This document shows positions 51,074 through 59,592 of a stretch of 64,000 nucleotides of DNA, one piece after another. The position numbers and the translations under genes were made by a program. Source of the DNA: an uncultured Draconibacterium sp. (GTDB taxonomy: Bacteria > Bacteroidota > Bacteroidia > Bacteroidales > Prolixibacteraceae); contig NZ_OY781981.1 in assembly GCF_963677565.1 (NCBI RefSeq), positions 2,157,001 to 2,221,000 on the forward strand. Reading direction: 5' to 3'. Position 1 is the stretch's first letter. Each line of letters begins with the position of its first letter. The notes beneath the pieces were generated by a model. That model was given only the letters and a program-made list of their open reading frames with translations, was not told the origin of the DNA and made no database searches.

Positions 51074-53296
51074 TTAATCCTCAAGGTTTTCTACACGATT
51101 TACACTATCGATGCCTTTAATCGTTTTTAGTTTGTTGATTAAGTTGTCTAAATCGTTTGTATTGTGGATATATAAGAAGAGGTCGCCCATAAAAATTCCA
51201 TCGTGTGTATCGAATTTTACTGAACGCATGTTAATATTGTGCCCCTTAGAGATTAGCGTAGTTACTTCGTTTACAATTCCCATGCGGTCGAATCCTTGTA
51301 AATGCAAGCGGGTAAGGTACGACTGCCGTTTGAACTTGGTCCATTCTGCCTGAATGATTTTTTCGCCCTGGTTGGCAATAAATTTTTCCAGTTCGCGACA
51401 CTTTACTTTGTGAATAATAACGTGGTCGTCGGTTGTAAGGTAGCCAACAACAGGTTCGCCCGGAATTGGGTTGCAGCATTTTGCCAGCGAGAACTTAATA
51501 TTATCCTGGTTTTCTTTTAAAAGAAATGGCTTTTTCTTGTCAATCTTTTGTTTTGCAGGAGTTTCTTCTTCTTCTTCTTTGTTTTTATTGCCCGATCCAA
51601 ATGTGATGTTCCAGTATTTTACCAGTTTGCTTTCCGATTTTTTACCGATAATATCTTTTACATCATCCAGCTCAAGAAATCCCATGCCAACCTCGGAATA
51701 CAACTGTTCTTTGTTGTTCAGGTTAAAGTGTGCCGTTAATTTTTTCAGGTTATTCGATGTTAACGGGGCGTTTATTTCTTTAAAAAGTTCTTCAATAATT
51801 TCCTTGCCCTTGTCGGTATGTTTACTTTTTTCCTGCCTGAAAACGTTTTTAATTTTTCCTCTGGCTTTTGGCGATGCCGAAAACTTTAGCCATTCCAGTT
51901 TGGGTGTCTGGTTTTCTGATGTCAAAATCTCAATCTGATCGCCGTTTTCAAGAATGTGGCTAATTGGAACCAGCTTCGTATTTATTTTGGCGCCAATGCA
52001 TTTATTGCCCAGCTCGGTGTGTATTTCGTAGGCAAAATCGATAACTGTCGATCCCAATGGCAGCGAAAACATATCGCCTTTTGGCGTAAATACATTTATC
52101 TCGGATGAGAACAGGTTGAGCTTAAAATCGTCGAGAAATTCGAAGGCATCAGAATCGGAACTTTGCAATAGTTCTCGAATTCGTTCAATCCAAGGATCCA
52201 GTTCGTTCTCGAAATTTCGGATGTCTTTGTAGCGGTAGTGGGCTGCAAAACCATGTTCGGCCACATCGTCCATTCTGTCGGTTCGTATCTGAATTTCTAC
52301 CCAATGGCCTTGCGGCCCCATAACGGTAACGTGTAACGATTCGTAACCGTTTGCTTTTGGCATGGTAATCCAATCGCGAATCCGGTCGGGTTTTGGTTTG
52401 TAAATATCAGTTACTATCGAGAGCACATCAAAACACTGTCTTTTTTCCGATATTCCTTTTTTTGAATTGATAATAATACGAATGGCCAGTATATCGTAAA
52501 CCTCGTTAAAAGCCACTGCCTTCTTTTGCATTTTCTGCCAAATGGAATAGCTTGTTTTTAGCCTGTGAGCTACGTTACAGTCAATCCCTTCATCCTGCAG
52601 TTTTTCAATAATTGGCCGGGTAAATTCGTGTACGAGGTAATTTCGTTTATCTTCCTGGTTATGAAGTAGCAATTGAATTTGCTCGTATTCTTCCGGGTGT
52701 TTGTGCTTAAAACTCAGGTCTTCCAAATCGCTTTTAATGGCATGCAAACCCAGTCGGTGTGCCAATGGCACATAAAGGAAAAGTGTTTCGCCGGCAATTT
52801 TTATTTTTTTGTGCGCCGGCATCGAATCCAGCGTTCGCATGTTGTGCAAACGATCGGCAATTTTTATCAGAATTACCCTCACATCGTCTGAGAGGGTCAT
52901 TAACATTTTTTTAAGAGTAAGTGCATGTTTGGCGTCAAAGTCACCGGAAAGCTTCGTCAATCCGTCAACAATTCTCGATACACGCGTTCCGAACATGTTT
53001 TCAATGTCCGACAAACGATATTCGGTATCCTCAACAACATCGTGCAAAAGTGCTGCAACAATCGATGTGGCTCCCAAACCCAAATCAACCGCGACAATTC
53101 GCGCAACTGCAATGGGGTGAATAATAAATGGTTCGCCCGATTTGCGTTTTATGCCATGGTGTGCCGCATTCGAGAATCGAAATGCTTTTTCGATCCGTGC
53201 CAGCCGCCCTTCATCAAACTTATCTTTAATGACCTTTAGAAAATCCTGGTAGCGGTCTTCAATATGCCTTATTTCTGCTTTTGTAAAATGTTGCAC
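51074..53296 (-). CDS. RelA/SpoT bifunctional (p)ppGpp synthetase/hydrolase
   Basis: The 740-residue protein has the long-RSH order: HD hydrolase domain (about 25-175; HHGIKRKSGEPFIIHP, LLHDVVEDT, KIADRLHNMRT), synthetase domain (about 235-355; RLKTSYSIWQKM, WVEIQIRTDRMDDVAEHGFAAH), TGS (about 405-465; INVFTPKGDMFSLPLGSTVIDFAYEIHTELG) and a C-terminal ACT domain. The key residues of both catalytic domains look present, so it should make and degrade (p)ppGpp in the stringent response. It is 18 bp after gmhB in one minus-strand run. Confidence 0.93.
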   Translation of the reverse strand: MQHFTKAEIRHIEDRYQDFLKVIKDKFDEGRLARIEKAFRFSNAAHHGIKRKSGEPFIIHPIAVARIVAVDLGLGATSIVAALLHDVVEDTEYRLSDIENMFGTRVSRIVDGLTKLSGDFDAKHALTLKKMLMTLSDDVRVILIKIADRLHNMRTLDSMPAHKKIKIAGETLFLYVPLAHRLGLHAIKSDLEDLSFKHKHPEEYEQIQLLLHNQEDKRNYLVHEFTRPIIEKLQDEGIDCNVAHRLKTSYSIWQKMQKKAVAFNEVYDILAIRIIINSKKGISEKRQCFDVLSIVTDIYKPKPDRIRDWITMPKANGYESLHVTVMGPQGHWVEIQIRTDRMDDVAEHGFAAHYRYKDIRNFENELDPWIERIRELLQSSDSDAFEFLDDFKLNLFSSEINVFTPKGDMFSLPLGSTVIDFAYEIHTELGNKCIGAKINTKLVPISHILENGDQIEILTSENQTPKLEWLKFSASPKARGKIKNVFRQEKSKHTDKGKEIIEELFKEINAPLTSNNLKKLTAHFNLNNKEQLYSEVGMGFLELDDVKDIIGKKSESKLVKYWNITFGSGNKNKEEEEETPAKQKIDKKKPFLLKENQDNIKFSLAKCCNPIPGEPVVGYLTTDDHVIIHKVKCRELEKFIANQGEKIIQAEWTKFKRQSYLTRLHLQGFDRMGIVNEVTTLISKGHNINMRSVKFDTHDGIFMGDLFLYIHNTNDLDNLINKLKTIKGIDSVNRVENLED

Positions 53297-53314
53297 CTTG
53301 CCTTTGTCTGATCC

Positions 53315-53800
53315 TTACTTTAAACCTGTCTGTAATAAGTTTTGAATATATAAATTCTTTCCTATCCCTGCTCTCTGACCTGCTAAAATATCTCTTTTTT
53401 TGTCTCCTATCAACACTGAGTTAACAGGATCGATATTAAATTCCTGAATGGCTTGCAAAATCATTCCCGGTTTGGGTTTTCTGCAGTCGCAATTCCCTGT
53501 AATTTCGGGATGATGAGGGCAGTGATAAACTTTTGTTATTTCTATTCCTTGTTTCTCAAACTGCCGGATCATCCAATTGTTTAAACGAAAAAAATCGACT
53601 TCGGTATAATATTTTCGTGCAATACCTGACTGGTTAGTGATTACGAATAACATAAAACCCTTTTGCTTATAGCCTTTTAGAAGTTCGAAAATACCCGGGA
53701 TAAATTCAAAATCTTCAATTCGAAACACATAGTTTTTTTCAACGTTAATAGTTCCGTCGCGGTCGAGAAACAGGGCCTTATTTTTATTGTTAGTTACCAT
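53315..53800 (-). CDS. gmhB: HAD-IIIA phosphatase, GmhB-like (heptose 1,7-bisphosphate phosphatase)
   Basis: I start at the ATG at 53800 (MVTNNKNKALFLDRDGTINVEKNY), giving 161 residues; longer frames read into gmhA. The motifs DRDGTIN, VITNQSGIARKYYTEVDF, the zinc loop CPHHPEITGNCDCRKP and LIGDKKRDI match GmhB. It dephosphorylates heptose bisphosphate on the way to ADP- or GDP-heptose for cell-surface glycans. The start overlaps the gmhA stop by 11 bp, so translation is coupled. Confidence 0.85.
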   Translation of the reverse strand: MVTNNKNKALFLDRDGTINVEKNYVFRIEDFEFIPGIFELLKGYKQKGFMLFVITNQSGIARKYYTEVDFFRLNNWMIRQFEKQGIEITKVYHCPHHPEITGNCDCRKPKPGMILQAIQEFNIDPVNSVLIGDKKRDILAGQRAGIGKNLYIQNLLQTGLK

Positions 53801-54371
53801 TCCCGAAAAGAGTTTGCTCAACTTTTTCGCAAATGATGTGTCCAACCAATAAATGCATTTCCTGAATGCGTGGCACATTTTCCGATGGAACTTTAAAAAT
53901 GAGGTCGCTTAAATCGTTTAAATCTCCACCCGTTTCGCCGGTTAAGGCAATGGTTGTTAATCCTTTTTCACGAGCGGCAATAAATGCATTTACAATATTT
54001 TTTGAAGTTCCTGATGTGGATAAGCCAATCAGAACATCGCCTTTCTGGCCAAATCCTTCAATGTAACGACTGTAAACTTTTGTAAAGTCGTAATCGTTTG
54101 AAACCGCCGTAACAAACGATGAGTTTACATGGCACGCTTCAGCCGGAATGGGTTTGCGTTCAAATTTAAACCTTCCCGAAAGTTCGGCGGCCAAATGTTG
54201 CGCTTCGGCCGAGCTGCCTCCATTTCCACAAAAAAGAGTTTTGTTGCCGTTGTTATAAGCTTTTACAATCGTGTTGGCAATGTTTTCAATTGTCTGAATC
54301 AATTGTGCGTTTTGCTCCACCTGATTGCAAAGTGCCGAAAGCGCTTTTATATGCTCTAGCGTGTTACTCAT
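53790..54371 (-). CDS. gmhA: Sedoheptulose-7-phosphate isomerase
   Basis: The 193-residue SIS-domain protein has FCGNGGSSAEAQHLAAELSGRF, SNDYDFTKVYSRYIEGFGQKGDVLIGLSTSGTSKN and LLVGHIICEKVEQTLF, as in GmhA. It converts sedoheptulose 7-phosphate to heptose 7-phosphate, the first step of nucleotide-heptose synthesis. Its ATG overlaps the NUDIX stop by 8 bp and its stop overlaps gmhB, so the three are coupled. Confidence 0.92.
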   Translation of the reverse strand: MSNTLEHIKALSALCNQVEQNAQLIQTIENIANTIVKAYNNGNKTLFCGNGGSSAEAQHLAAELSGRFKFERKPIPAEACHVNSSFVTAVSNDYDFTKVYSRYIEGFGQKGDVLIGLSTSGTSKNIVNAFIAAREKGLTTIALTGETGGDLNDLSDLIFKVPSENVPRIQEMHLLVGHIICEKVEQTLFGNGN

Positions 54372-54816
54372 TAAAAGTTGCTTTTAATTTATTCAGAACA
54401 AATTTATCAATTGGGAAAGTAATATCGTCTTCTTTTAGGTCTTTTATTTTTCTCCAACGAAAGCTTTGTGTTTCTCCGGCATCAATTTTAAAGTCAAATG
54501 CTTTTTCTGAGACCTTAAATTCCAAGGGCTGTTTCAGATCGGCGAGGTAATAAACGCTGATCAATTGAGCATCTTCGAAAAACAAGGCTTTTTGGTAAAA
54601 GTCGGTGGTGTAAAAGTGGCGGATATTTTCAATTTGTTGTCCGTTACATTCTTCTTCAAACTCGCGTTTTAATCCATCAATCAATCCTTCTCCAAATTCC
54701 AGTCCTCCGCCCGGAAACTTGGTCATTTTTGTGTCCAAAACAAATTCGTCAGAAAGTAAGACTTCATTTTTTTCGTTGACAACCAATCCGTAAACACGGA
54801 TAATAAACTGTTCCAT
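54364..54816 (-). CDS. NUDIX hydrolase
   Basis: Starting at the ATG at 54816 (MEQFIIRVYGLVVNEKNEVLLSDE) the protein has 150 residues; an upstream frame overlaps miaA and is rejected. The NUDIX box GGGLEFGEGLIDGLKREFEEE matches GX5EX7REUXEEXGU at its fixed positions. The substrate is a nucleoside diphosphate derivative but is not defined. It begins 1 bp after the miaA stop and overlaps gmhA by 8 bp. Confidence 0.85.
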   Translation of the reverse strand: MEQFIIRVYGLVVNEKNEVLLSDEFVLDTKMTKFPGGGLEFGEGLIDGLKREFEEECNGQQIENIRHFYTTDFYQKALFFEDAQLISVYYLADLKQPLEFKVSEKAFDFKIDAGETQSFRWRKIKDLKEDDITFPIDKFVLNKLKATFNE

Positions 54817-54817
54817 T

Positions 54818-55720
54818 TTAACTGATTTGAGATTCAAGCCACTCAATAATTTTGTCGGATTCAGTAGGTTCAAACCATTCTACGCTTTCATCTCTGCGGA
54901 ACCATGTAATTTGCTTGCGGGCATAACGCCGCGAGTTTCGTTTTATCAATTCAATTGCTTTTTCGCGCGAAATATCACCATCAAAATAAGCGAATAATTC
55001 CTGGTAGCCTACGGTATTCAACGAGTTCATATGTTTTTTGTGGTAAACGCTACGTGCTTCTTTTTCCAGCCCGGCTTCCATCATTTTATCAACCCTCAAA
55101 TTTATTCGGTTATGTAATACTTGTCGGTCACAATTCAGCGCGATCTTTACAATTTTAAAGGGCCGCTTTTTTGCCGTGTTCGATCGAAAAGAGGAATATG
55201 GTTTTCCGGTTTGAATACTAATTTCCAGCGCATGAATTATTCGGTTCGGATTTTTCAGATCTACTTTTTTATAGTAATCCGGATCGAGCTTTTTTAACTG
55301 AAGACGTAAACTTTCCAATCCTTCTTCTGCCAATTGCTTTTTTAACGACGCACGAATTTCCTGATCGGCATCGGGCATAATATCAATTCCTTTGCAAATG
55401 GCATCAATGTATAACATCGATCCACCAACTAACAGCAGAACATCTCTTGTTTTAAACAGCTCGTCTATTAATTTCAGTGCCTCCGTTTCGTAGCGGCTGG
55501 CATTGTAGCTTTCTTCAACCGAATGACTTTGTATAAAATGATGAGGAGCGGCAGCCAGCTCTTCTTTTGATGGAACTGCAGTGCCGATATTCAGTTCTTT
55601 AAAAATTTGTCGCGAGTCGGCCGAAACAATTTCAGTATTAAAATGTCGGGCAACTTTAATGCTCACCTCGGTTTTTCCAATTCCGGTGGGGCCGGTAATT
55701 ACAACAAGTGTTTTTGGCAT
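54818..55720 (-). CDS. miaA: tRNA dimethylallyltransferase
   Basis: The 300-residue protein has the P-loop GPTGIGKTEVSIKVA, SADSRQIFKELNIGTAVPS, LVGGSMLYIDAIC and the C-terminal QITWFRRDESVEWF. MiaA adds the dimethylallyl group to A37 of tRNAs that read UNN codons. It is the first gene of the run miaA-nudix-gmhA-gmhB-relA/spoT. Confidence 0.95.
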   Translation of the reverse strand: MPKTLVVITGPTGIGKTEVSIKVARHFNTEIVSADSRQIFKELNIGTAVPSKEELAAAPHHFIQSHSVEESYNASRYETEALKLIDELFKTRDVLLLVGGSMLYIDAICKGIDIMPDADQEIRASLKKQLAEEGLESLRLQLKKLDPDYYKKVDLKNPNRIIHALEISIQTGKPYSSFRSNTAKKRPFKIVKIALNCDRQVLHNRINLRVDKMMEAGLEKEARSVYHKKHMNSLNTVGYQELFAYFDGDISREKAIELIKRNSRRYARKQITWFRRDESVEWFEPTESDKIIEWLESQIS

Positions 55721-55748
55721 GAATGCATGATTTTCGACAAATTAATGA

Positions 55749-55783
55749 CAAAAAAAAGACTGTTCAAAATAATGAACAGTCTT
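55749..55783 (-). terminator. Terminator after the pRiA4b ORF-3-like gene
   Basis: On the minus strand AAGACTGTTCA and TGAACAGTCTT form an 11-bp stem followed by eight T; it ends the upstream gene and precedes miaA. Confidence 0.85.
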
Positions 55784-55824
55784 GGAATTTTTTTAAACAT
55801 GGATTAAACAGTCGTCTTTCGTGA

Positions 55825-56340
55825 TTAGAAATCGTCCATTTCGCCAAAGATTTCAGTGTAATCATCAAGCTCTCCAAAATCCATATAAACTTCTTCTTCC
55901 TGGAGTGAACCAGTTTCCAGTTCAACTTTTTCTTCTCCTAAAACCTGAACGGGGGCATCGCCTCGTTTTAAAGCGACTAATGGTTCATTAAGATTTTTTT
56001 CCATAATTATTCCAGTTAGTTCTATAAAAAAAGACCTGTCGTTCAAAAAATCGAATGTATAAATAAGTTGCTGCCCAACATTTTGCAGCAAGTCGCGCAA
56101 TTTTGTCTTTTGCATAATGTAAAAGGCTGCGCCATTTATACCTAAGTCTAACATAGAAATCTCAACCAGCTTTTTCCATCGGTTGTTCGATACGAAAAAT
56201 GATGCCAATTGGTGTGACTCAAAACCAACACTTTTCTGTATAATGCTATGAAAATCGAAAAATGAATGTTTCTCATCCAGAGCAACTTCCAATCGGAAGT
56301 TTTGGGTCTCTTGTGAAATGATTTGAAATTGATAGATCAT
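55825..56340 (-). CDS. Plasmid pRiA4b ORF-3-like family protein
   Basis: I start at the ATG at 56340 (MIYQFQIISQETQNFRLEVALDEKHSFFDFHSIIQKSVGF), giving 171 residues. This opening and the later LLQNVGQQLIYTFDFLNDRSFFIELTGI match the pRiA4_ORF3-like domain often annotated as an IS1096 TnpR passenger protein. The C-terminus is strongly acidic (ELDDYTEIFGEMDDF). The function of the family is not known and there is no transposon around this copy. Confidence 0.7.
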   Translation of the reverse strand: MIYQFQIISQETQNFRLEVALDEKHSFFDFHSIIQKSVGFESHQLASFFVSNNRWKKLVEISMLDLGINGAAFYIMQKTKLRDLLQNVGQQLIYTFDFLNDRSFFIELTGIIMEKNLNEPLVALKRGDAPVQVLGEEKVELETGSLQEEEVYMDFGELDDYTEIFGEMDDF

Positions 56341-56722
56341 AAATTTCACGTTGAATGAAGTCCAAATTTTAAAGGAATTTTTGCAAAATCCAAGAAATAA
56401 AAGCGCGAAAAAATTGAAAATATCTATCAAAAGTCACTTTTGTTTGCCCTTCAATTTTTCTTGACAAATTGTCAAAAGGTTGGTTTTTAACCTTTTTGAG
56501 CCATTTTTTTTGATGAAATGTTACAAATTGTTCAAAACAAATGTTAGGGAATTAAAAAATGTTAAAAAAATATAAGTCGGAAAAATTGAACATTCGTGTT
56601 TGTTGTTCGTCTTATTGAAAAATAGTGATAATAATAGAATTAAGTATCTGTATGTCAGGGTGTAGTGTTTTGAGTTTTTTTAATGTGCTCTTGTTAATCG
56701 AATTAACATTTATTTTGATGCT
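56341..56722. promoter_or_regulatory. Non-coding region with palindrome TTGACAA-a-TTGTCAA and hairpin
   Basis: This 382-bp spacer between mnmD (upstream on the minus strand) and the pRiA4b ORF-3-like gene is very AT-rich. It holds the 15-bp palindrome at 56461-56475 and, touching it, the hairpin AAAAGGTT/AACCTTTT (56474-56497). The pair may be an operator plus a terminator for mnmD. No gene is seen. Confidence 0.4.
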
Positions 56723-57388
56723 TTAGGATTTTGTTGCTCTAAGCATTTGTCGTTTTCCCGGAGGCCCAGGTAGTCTTTCTGTAAGAAACCCGGATCGTTC
56801 CAACCTTCGTCTTATTTCTCCCTTGGCACTATACGTTACCAAAGTGGTATTTTGTTTGCTAATTCCATATAATGATTTGAAAATTTCTTCGTCCCACATT
56901 TCCGGTTGTTTGTCGGGGCCAAATGCATCGTAATAAATCACATCAACGACCGGGATCTCATCAAAATCAAATTGAGTTAAATCTGTTTTCAGTTTTTGTA
57001 TATCGAAATAAGGTGAAATTCTTGATTTTAAATTCCATTCTTTCTGGTGCAGATCCGAAAAAAGTTTTTCAGCTTGTTCCGAAATCAAATTACCATAGTT
57101 TAGTTGCTGTAATTCTTCTGGCTTAACCGGGAATTTTTCTAAAGTTATATAAGTTGTTTTTCGCTTTGTTTTTTCCGCTTCAATGGCAGTTAAAAGTGCA
57201 TTTAGTCCCGTTCCAAAACCAATCTCGAGTACCACCGGGTAAGGTGACTGATTGTGCCTGAAGCCCTTATCGAGGTAAACAAATTCAGATTCGGTTATCG
57301 CGCCGTTAACTGAGTGGTATTGTTCATCCATTTCAGGAATAAAAAGGGTTTTTGAACCGTCTCCGGTGTTTATAATTTTTCTTTGCAT
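56723..57388 (-). CDS. mnmD: tRNA 5-aminomethyl-2-thiouridine methyltransferase domain protein (MnmD/MnmC N-terminal type)
   Basis: The 221-residue protein is the stand-alone methyltransferase domain of MnmC: SLFIPEMDEQYHSVNGAITESEFVYLDKGF, the SAM motif VLEIGFGTGLNALLTAI, VDVIYYDAFGPDKQPEMW and TYSAKGEIRRRLERSGF. The FAD-dependent oxidoreductase half of E. coli MnmC is absent, as in many bacteria. It methylates the wobble uridine nm5(s2)U34 of tRNAs. Confidence 0.88.
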   Translation of the reverse strand: MQRKIINTGDGSKTLFIPEMDEQYHSVNGAITESEFVYLDKGFRHNQSPYPVVLEIGFGTGLNALLTAIEAEKTKRKTTYITLEKFPVKPEELQQLNYGNLISEQAEKLFSDLHQKEWNLKSRISPYFDIQKLKTDLTQFDFDEIPVVDVIYYDAFGPDKQPEMWDEEIFKSLYGISKQNTTLVTYSAKGEIRRRLERSGFLTERLPGPPGKRQMLRATKS

Positions 57389-57506
57389 AGGTTGTTTTCT
57401 ATACTGCTATCTTTTTTTTAGAACTAAAATTAGGCGAAAACCAGTTGTTTAACATGTAGATTGTAACTTAAAAAACTAATTTTAGCACTCAAAATTAGAA
57501 AAAACT

Positions 57507-58121
57507 ATGTTGGTTCGCTTATTTAACGAAAATCCAAATCCCCGCGAAGTAAGAAAAATTGTAGATATTTTGCGGAATGGAGGAGTGATTGTATATCCTA
57601 CTGACACGGTTTATGGTTTGGGGTGCGATATCACAAATCAGAAGGCAGTGGAAAAAGTTGCCCGCTACAAGGGAATTCAAATTGAAAAGAGCAATTTCTC
57701 ATTTATTTGCAGCGATTTTAGTCATTTGTCCGACTACACGAAACCTATTCCAAATCATATTTTTAAAATCATTCGTAAAAATTTACCCGGTCCGTTCACC
57801 TTTATTTTAAATGCGAACAATAGTGTTCCACGCTATTTTAAAGGGAAGAAAAAAACGGTTGGAATCCGCATTCCGGATAATAATATTATTCGCGAGATTG
57901 TGAGTGAGCTTGGCAATCCAATTATGTCGACCTCGGTTCACGATGAGGATGAAATTCTGGAATACACAACCGACCCGGAACTTATTCATGAGAAATACGG
58001 AGAAATAGCAGACGTTGTAATCGACGGAGGCTATGGAGAACTGGTGCCTTCAACAATTATCGATTGTACTGCGGATGAACCTGCAATTGTTCGGCAGGGA
58101 AAAGGAGAATGGGAATATTAA
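57507..58121 (+). CDS. L-threonylcarbamoyladenylate synthase family (Sua5/YciO/YrdC)
   Basis: The 204-residue YrdC-domain protein has GGVIVYPTDTVYGLGCDITNQKAVEKVARYKGI and PGPFTFILNA, KTVGIRIPDNNIIREIV, and PIMSTSVHDEDEI. In place of the KRxxxxP-type motif of TsaC it has KSNFSFICSD, so it is closer to YciO than to the essential TsaC/Sua5. Activity in t6A synthesis is therefore not certain. It converges with trkH with 8 bp between stops. Confidence 0.82.
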   Translation: MLVRLFNENPNPREVRKIVDILRNGGVIVYPTDTVYGLGCDITNQKAVEKVARYKGIQIEKSNFSFICSDFSHLSDYTKPIPNHIFKIIRKNLPGPFTFILNANNSVPRYFKGKKKTVGIRIPDNNIIREIVSELGNPIMSTSVHDEDEILEYTTDPELIHEKYGEIADVVIDGGYGELVPSTIIDCTADEPAIVRQGKGEWEY

Positions 58122-58129
58122 GTTGGATT

Positions 58130-59575
58130 TTATTCTTTCCAGAAAGAAGGAGAGAAGAGTACCAAAACAGTAAATAGTTCCAAACGACCGAGTAGCATTA
58201 AAAACGACAAAAACCATTTCCCGATTGGTTTTATATGGTAAAAATTCTCTGCCGGGCCAACGGAGCCTAATCCGGGGCCAATGTTACCGAGGCAAGTTGC
58301 AACGGCACCCATTGACGATTCCATATCGGGTTCAATCAATGTAAAAATAACGGTGCTGAATGCAAAAATCACAAAGTATATCATGAAAAAAGCAAGAACG
58401 TTGGTAACAATTTTGGCATCAACCGAATGTTTGTTAAAACGCACAGGGATAACAGCGTTGGGGTGTACCAAACGTTTAAGTTCGTAGTAGCCGTTTTTAA
58501 GCAATACAACAATACGCATAATCTTTATTCCTCCACCGGTTGATCCGGCAGAACCACCAAAAAAGAAAAGCAAAAAGATGAGCATAGTTAATACCGGCGG
58601 CCATGTCAGGTAGTCGGCAGTTGCATATCCGGTGGTGGTAATTATTGTAAGCACCTGAAACAGTGAATCGCGAAATGCTTTTTCAACGCCAAATTCGGTT
58701 GAAATTAACAAGCCGATAAAAATAAGCGCTGTAAATCCCAGCGTGAAGAAACTGTAATACTTGAATTCTTCATCTTTGAATGCAATAGAAAACTTCCCTT
58801 TGATAGCAAAATACGAAAGTGTGAAGTTTGTTCCGGCAAGGAACATAAACACGATTATGACATAGTGAATAAATGGCGATGGCCAGTGGGCAATACTTGC
58901 CTGTTTTGTAGAGAATCCTCCGGTAGCCATGGTTGTAAACGAGTGGCAAATGGAATCAAAAAGGGGCATTTTGCCCGCCCACAATAACAATGTTTCGGCA
59001 ACGGTAAATGCCAGGTAAATTACCCAAAGAGTTTTAGCCGTTTGTTTTATTCGCGGACTAATTTTATCGGGTGTTGGCCCCGGAACTTCAGCCATAAATA
59101 GCTGCATACCACCAATACCGAATACCGGTAAAATAGCCAGCGACAAAACAATAATTCCCATACCTCCGAGCCACTGGGTTATACTTCGCCAGAATAAAAT
59201 GCCGTGTGGAAGTGCTTCAATATCGTTTAAAATTGATGAGCCGGTTGTTGTAAAACCCGAGATGGTTTCGAAAAATGCATCGGTGAAGCTTGGTATTGAG
59301 CCACTTATGATGTATGGTAAGCTGCCAAAAAAAGAGAACACAATCCAAACCATTGAAACAATGATAAAACCTTCGCGTTTACCGATGTCTTTTTTTGCTT
59401 TTGATGTGGTGGCAACGATAAGTCCGCCAAATGCCAGGTTTATTGCTGCCGAAATCGCGAAAGCAGTTCTGTCGGATTCACCATAAATCAGAGCTACTAA
59501 AAGAGCAATGCCCATGGCTATACCCTCAACAATTAATAAAAAACCAAGTACTCTGAAAATGATTTTGAGATTCAT
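58130..59575 (-). CDS. trkH: Trk potassium uptake system membrane subunit
   Basis: The 481-residue protein has about 10 helices and four selectivity-filter segments: SGFTTTGSSI, TTMATGGFST, ITTTGYATAD and TCLGNIGPGLG. It is the K+-translocating subunit and needs TrkA for regulation. It follows trkA by 17 bp, so both subunits are made together. Confidence 0.92.
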   Translation of the reverse strand: MNLKIIFRVLGFLLIVEGIAMGIALLVALIYGESDRTAFAISAAINLAFGGLIVATTSKAKKDIGKREGFIIVSMVWIVFSFFGSLPYIISGSIPSFTDAFFETISGFTTTGSSILNDIEALPHGILFWRSITQWLGGMGIIVLSLAILPVFGIGGMQLFMAEVPGPTPDKISPRIKQTAKTLWVIYLAFTVAETLLLWAGKMPLFDSICHSFTTMATGGFSTKQASIAHWPSPFIHYVIIVFMFLAGTNFTLSYFAIKGKFSIAFKDEEFKYYSFFTLGFTALIFIGLLISTEFGVEKAFRDSLFQVLTIITTTGYATADYLTWPPVLTMLIFLLFFFGGSAGSTGGGIKIMRIVVLLKNGYYELKRLVHPNAVIPVRFNKHSVDAKIVTNVLAFFMIYFVIFAFSTVIFTLIEPDMESSMGAVATCLGNIGPGLGSVGPAENFYHIKPIGKWFLSFLMLLGRLELFTVLVLFSPSFWKE

Positions 59576-59592
59576 GCTCCGGTAGTTTTCTC

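Noticed and set aside
53801..53878. 26-codon N-terminal extension of GmhB
   Set aside because: It reads antiphase through the conserved gmhA C-terminus; the ATG at 53800 gives the normal DRDGT spacing.
54817..54873. Upstream start of the NUDIX protein
   Set aside because: It overlaps the miaA 3' end in another frame; the ATG at 54816 gives the usual NUDIX N-terminus.
56341..56430. 30-codon extension of the pRiA4b ORF-3-like protein
   Set aside because: The extension is low-complexity and hydrophobic, while the family begins at the MIYQFQI segment.
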